In this document: positions 55,078-58,000 of the stretch, one piece after another
Layout: every line of letters starts with the position of its first letter
Position numbering within the stretch: the first letter of the stretch is position 1
Source of the DNA: Cryptomeria japonica
Taxonomy: Eukaryota > Streptophyta > Pinopsida > Cupressales > Cupressaceae
DNA: 58,000 nucleotides
NCBI RefSeq assembly: GCF_030272615.1
Contig: NC_081409.1
Span: 240,529,832-240,587,831, forward strand
Reading direction: 5' to 3'
Program-made: the position numbers and the translations under genes
The notes under the pieces: generated by a model
Told to the model about the DNA's origin: nothing
What the model saw: only the letters and a program-made list of their open reading frames with translations
The model's database searches: none

Positions 55078-55192
55078 CTACCAGTGCCAAAAAGTCAAAT
55101 TATGCTCCAGCAAAAACATTTCATAGCCCTAATCCTAAGTGTGAATTATATAACAACTCAAAAATATCTAATACAACTGAAACTGATTATAC

Positions 55193-55325
55193 CATGACCA
55201 CGAGCAGGATAATTTGCAGAAGAAATTTCAGCAGTCCCTTTAGGATTATCTGAATGGCATACAGCTACAGGTTTGTCATTCAATTCAGGATGTTTTCTGA
55301 TCACAACAGATACAAAGAAGCAATC
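55193..55325 (-). CDS. REV1: REV1 exon 2 (UmuC palm, DCFFVSV motif)
   Basis: This 133-bp exon starts with DCFFVSVVIRKHPEL and includes PVAVCHSDNPKGTAEISSAN, ending in YPARGHG. DMDCFF, split across exons 1 and 2, is the N-terminal Y-family motif: the Asp pair and aromatic residues contact metal and the incoming nucleotide. YPAR is the conserved nucleotide-contact motif of the fingers. The exon ends at phase 1 before a GTATAA donor, and the Gly codon is completed by exon 3. The acceptor is CCCAG. Confidence 0.95.
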
Positions 55326-55563
55326 CTGGGAACATAATATTGTAAGAAGTGAGGAATTGAGTTAAACATTAACCAAGTAACATCAAATATCATAAATGAA
55401 AGAATGTAACTTTTACATTTATATGTAAGAACCAAAACATCATCAAAACTGAAACTGAAACTGTACATGAACTGTTGTAAATGGCGATTAATATAACTGA
55501 AAATAACTAGAACAAACAATATTAAACATTCATATAACTTAAAATAAGTATAATAATCATTAC

Positions 55564-55722
55564 CATATCAACATGGATAATAACACGACTATCAGCAACA
55601 GAAGTAGTATTAGAGCTGGAATCTACTCCTGTATATTGACCCTGTATTTCTTCGGAAGATTTTCCTGCAAATCTTTTACGGTACCGATTTCTCCAGGTAC
55701 CTATGAAATGCAACCTTGAATT
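55564..55722 (-). CDS. REV1: REV1 exon 1 of those visible (pre-UmuC linker and first catalytic Asp)
   Basis: This exon has 53 codons, from an ACAG acceptor to a GTAATG donor. It opens with NSRLHFIGTWRNRYRKRF, the basic block I recognise from plant REV1 just before the polymerase domain. A serine-rich linker follows, and the exon ends in VIIHVDM, where the Asp is the first metal ligand of Y-family polymerases. It ends on a whole codon. The preceding exon, expected to join the BRCT region to this block, was not found in the 2.3 kb to the right, so the intron upstream is at least that long. Confidence 0.92.
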
Positions 55723-56320
55723 CTGTAATTAAGAGCAACAATATCAAGATCAGAGAAGTAATAAAAAGATCTAGGAAAGCAATTTGCTTACACATTCATA
55801 CTCTAAGCTGGGACAATTGGCTATTAGTTGCTGATTAAACTCGAATCTCTTGTCATTTCAATAAGTCATAAACTAACATCTCAAGAAAAGAGTAGAAGTG
55901 ACATTTAACTCGATTATCTTAATTCTCTGATACATAAAATTCTACTGAATTGTAGCTGTCCAACATGGCTTTTTTTAATTGGTTATTAAAATGTGTATTA
56001 TAATTTGGCTCATTTTAAATTTATAACATTTTTTATACTTTATATTTTAATAAACTAATATCAATATTAAATATATTTAGATTAGATTAAAATTTTAACA
56101 TTTTGAAAGTTATTTAGTTATAATAATTTTAAATTCATTTAACTTTAACTATTTTTAAATTTATTAAAATTGCAACATTAAATTCATTAAATTTTGATAT
56201 CCTTTTTTTGTCTACTAATAAATTTAAAACTTTATTCATAGAGAAATGGAGCAACAGGCCAAATACAAAAAATAAAGGAATCAAATTGCACGAACTAGAA
56301 CAACTCATGGATCATGACTA
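55723..56320. other. Intron upstream of visible REV1 exon 1, nothing recognised
   Basis: Very A+T-rich, especially 55970-56230. No BRCT or linker exon found. Confidence 0.45.
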
Positions 56321-56641
56321 TCAAAAATTAATGTCTTTGTTATTTTGTCCATGGTCTTCATGGTAAAGGCAATGATGAAACTGGTAGACCATTTTCCTCA
56401 TATCCTGCACCAACGATCTCGGGTAATGCTGAATATCCTCCAAGTCCCCAGTATTAACATTGATCACATTCAGGGTTTCTGCATGGTCATCCACGAATCT
56501 TCATTGCCAATCTCCTTCCATGCACACCATAAAAAACTGATTATCAGATTTGTCCAATGAGTTTTTGACAGCAGAGGTTAGAATCTGCAAATTCATACAC
56601 TCAATATGATTCTCTCCGATGAAGTTACTACACAAGGGCAT
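56321..56641 (-). pseudogene. Unidentified coding-like fragment with one stop
   Basis: A minus-strand frame of 107 codons reads MPLCSNFIGENHIECMNLQI, LTSAVKNSLDKSDNQFFMVC and MEGDWQ, a stop, then FVDDHAETLNVINVNTGDLE and DIQHYPRSLVQDMRKMVYQF to a TGA. Composition is protein-like on both sides of the stop. I do not recognise the family. It might be a transposon or processed-gene relic, or less likely an exon of another gene. It is not a REV1 domain that I know. Confidence 0.35.
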
Positions 56642-57039
56642 AATATTATTTAAAATAGGAACAATATAGGCAAGACAAAGATGATGCTGTTGTTACAACT
56701 CAGATTAGAGCCTGAATTGAAATTGTGATTATTGACACAGGGAACTGTGCAAGCAATGAGATTTATCTCAAGGCTGAAAATCTTGTGAGACTGCCTTGCG
56801 CTTTCCTTTCAAAGTAGTATGAGAAGAAGTTGCCAAATTAATACCCATCATGGGGCTGGGATTGATCAAACGATTGGAAGAATTTCAATGATTTTATCAA
56901 TGTGAGCCATAGAACTGGAGGACAAATTAAATGACAAAAAAAAACATTTAAAAAAAAAAATTTAAATGAATGATCTCGTCTTTGTTCACTACAACCTCTG
57001 CCTGAGAATGAGAAAAATTAGGGTTACAACATGTCAGCC

Positions 57040-57294
57040 AATAGAAAAATAACACCCGCTGCCCCTTGACCCCACCTTGGGGACGCTGCCCCCAAACCCC
57101 TGTCGAAAAATATGGGGGGAAACTGCGTCAATAGAAGTAGGGAAAATTTAACCTCCAAGTCTGACACTGATTCGATCGACCAGGTAGATATAGAGGCTGA
57201 GACTGTAGCCATGGCAGAGGAGGAGCGGAGAGCACGAGCAGAGACAGGAGATTCAGAGGCAGATAGTGACACAATCCTTTTGCCTTTTGTTTGA
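57040..57294 (+). pseudogene. Repeat-derived fragment with hAT-tail-like ORF
   Basis: A G+C-rich block (CACCTTGGGGACGCTGCCCC, then CAAACCCC) is followed by an open frame (57112-57294) reading DSIDQVDIEAETVAMAEEER, then RARAETGDSEADSD. The VAMAxExRARAxT motif matches 51390-51420. Both are probably tails of one transposon-encoded protein family; assignment to hAT is only a guess from composition and context. Confidence 0.35.
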
Positions 57295-57299
57295 ATTCG

Positions 57300-58000
57300 A
57301 CTTAGTTTAGGAAGAAAGCATCACTGAATTGTTACTAGATGATCACGGTCCAGCTGCAGTTCATAAACGTAAGTCCCTTTGTGATACCAACATATCACAT
57401 CATATTCACTGAGACTATCCATTTGCAAAGTCAAGACCTGACTAAAGAAACCTTGGGGTTATCTTATTTGATCACATTATTTAGCATAGAAGTTTTCCTT
57501 GTTCAAGAGAGGATAGAATACTTAGTATTGTATTCTATGTTTGAAGTGCATAAAAAACACATCAGCAGCAATAATTCTAATTTTTCCAAAAGGAAGATAG
57601 CATTTGGTCAAAATTAGCAAGAGCAACCCCAATCCCCAACTTGATAGGTGGATGTTTAAGAAATTTATCGGGATTAATAGTCAAGGAAATAGGGCAATTT
57701 GGACTTCGAAATAACAAATAGAGTTATTGTTCAACCAAGAGGTAGTGGCCAAGAAGTGATCTATTGTTATGACTCCTTGCAAAGTTTTGATCCTTTCTCT
57801 TTTTTCTATTAATCCAAGTACACAACGTTTATTATAACAAATATCCTAGAGTGCAACCTCTCTAAGGAAACTAGGAAGCCCCTCCTTTTCAAGAGGTGAG
57901 GGAGAACCAACCTATCTTTCCAAAGAGTCAGATCTAGCATTAAAATCTCCAACATAATTCACATAGCTCCCCCTTCCACTCTCCGCTTGTCCTTGATTGG
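57300..58000. other. Right end, nothing recognised
   Basis: Non-coding or too degraded to classify. Confidence 0.4.

Larger units (their letters stand above)
15009..55722 (-). other. REV1: REV1 gene, central 12 exons (gene body, partial)
   Basis: Twelve exons read right to left on the minus strand: 55722-55564, 55325-55193, 55077-54989, 54492-54442, 54343-54146, 49557-49438, 41889-41797, 32230-32171, 32043-31957, 31232-31149, 31049-30977 and 15077-15009. The lengths 159, 133, 89, 51, 198, 120, 93, 60, 87, 84, 73 and 69 keep one frame throughout, with phase-1 junctions only after exons 2, 11 and 12. All visible introns are GT-AG. REV1 is known as a dCMP transferase and scaffold of translesion synthesis in the nucleus. 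The BRCT domain (expected upstream) and the polymerase-binding C-terminus (expected downstream) are not in the window. Introns 5, 6, 7 and 11 are about 4.6, 7.5, 9.6 and 15.9 kb, while introns 2, 4, 8 and 10 are about 0.1 kb. No stop or frameshift is seen in the exons, so the gene is probably functional. Confidence 0.93.

Noticed and set aside
55723-58000. Search for REV1 BRCT exon
   Set aside because: No frame resembling a BRCT domain or the segment before NSRLHFIG was found; the exon must lie beyond the window.

Overview
The window looks like nuclear DNA from a plant with a very large, repeat-rich genome, most likely a gymnosperm (inference). Its backbone is one host gene on the minus strand: a plant REV1 (Y-family DNA polymerase / deoxycytidyl transferase). 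Twelve consecutive exons are recognisable between 55722 and 15009. Together they give 1216 coding bases (405 codons) with unbroken reading phase, and every visible junction is GT-AG. They encode the segment just upstream of the UmuC domain, the polymerase palm and fingers with both metal-binding motifs, the thumb, and the little finger/PAD. The N-terminal BRCT exons should lie to the right of the window and the C-terminal exons to the left. These 1.2 kb of exon are spread over more than 40 kb because the introns are full of transposable elements.

Region by region, left to right. Bases 1-14571 are intron sequence 3' of exon 12. They hold a nested stack: an old minus-strand copia-type element (LTR 14227-14571, decayed coding in 13476-14161, 3023-3446 and 1-789) is interrupted by a small coding-less LTR element (790-3022) and by a 10 kb composite plus-strand LTR element (3451-13470). 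The composite element is itself interrupted by a 4.5 kb inverted LTR (6327-10817) that carries a satellite of hairpin motifs spaced about 166 bp apart. Exon 12 is at 15009-15077. Intron 11 (15078-30976) contains a gag-like relic, local duplications, an LTR fragment, a hAT transposase relic, and, inserted in that relic, a complete non-autonomous Ty3-type LTR element (22773-28635, 5-bp target duplication) with gag, a damaged protease and a coiled-coil ORF but no reverse transcriptase or integrase that I can see. Exons 11-8 lie at 30977-32230. Intron 7 (32231-41796) has a solo LTR with perfect target duplication (33220-34577), a 1.5-kb-spaced duplication and a second LTR of the same superfamily. 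Exon 7 is at 41797-41889. Intron 6 contains a full-length but inactivated Ty1/copia element (43260-48965, minus). Exon 6 is at 49438-49557. Intron 5 contains a tRNA-derived SINE with a 14-bp target duplication, a CGAGTC-rich repeat, a solo LTR (51865-53578) and a microsatellite. Exons 5-1 lie at 54146-55722. The right end is intron or upstream sequence with unidentified relics.

There is only one intact functional unit here, REV1, which should act in translesion DNA synthesis. Everything else is transposon-derived and, where readable, broken. No rRNA, tRNA gene, CRISPR or prokaryotic operon structure was seen. Exon calls rest on recognising the conserved protein plus exact phase agreement. Element boundaries rest on terminal repeats, primer-binding sites, polypurine tracts and target-site duplications read by eye.
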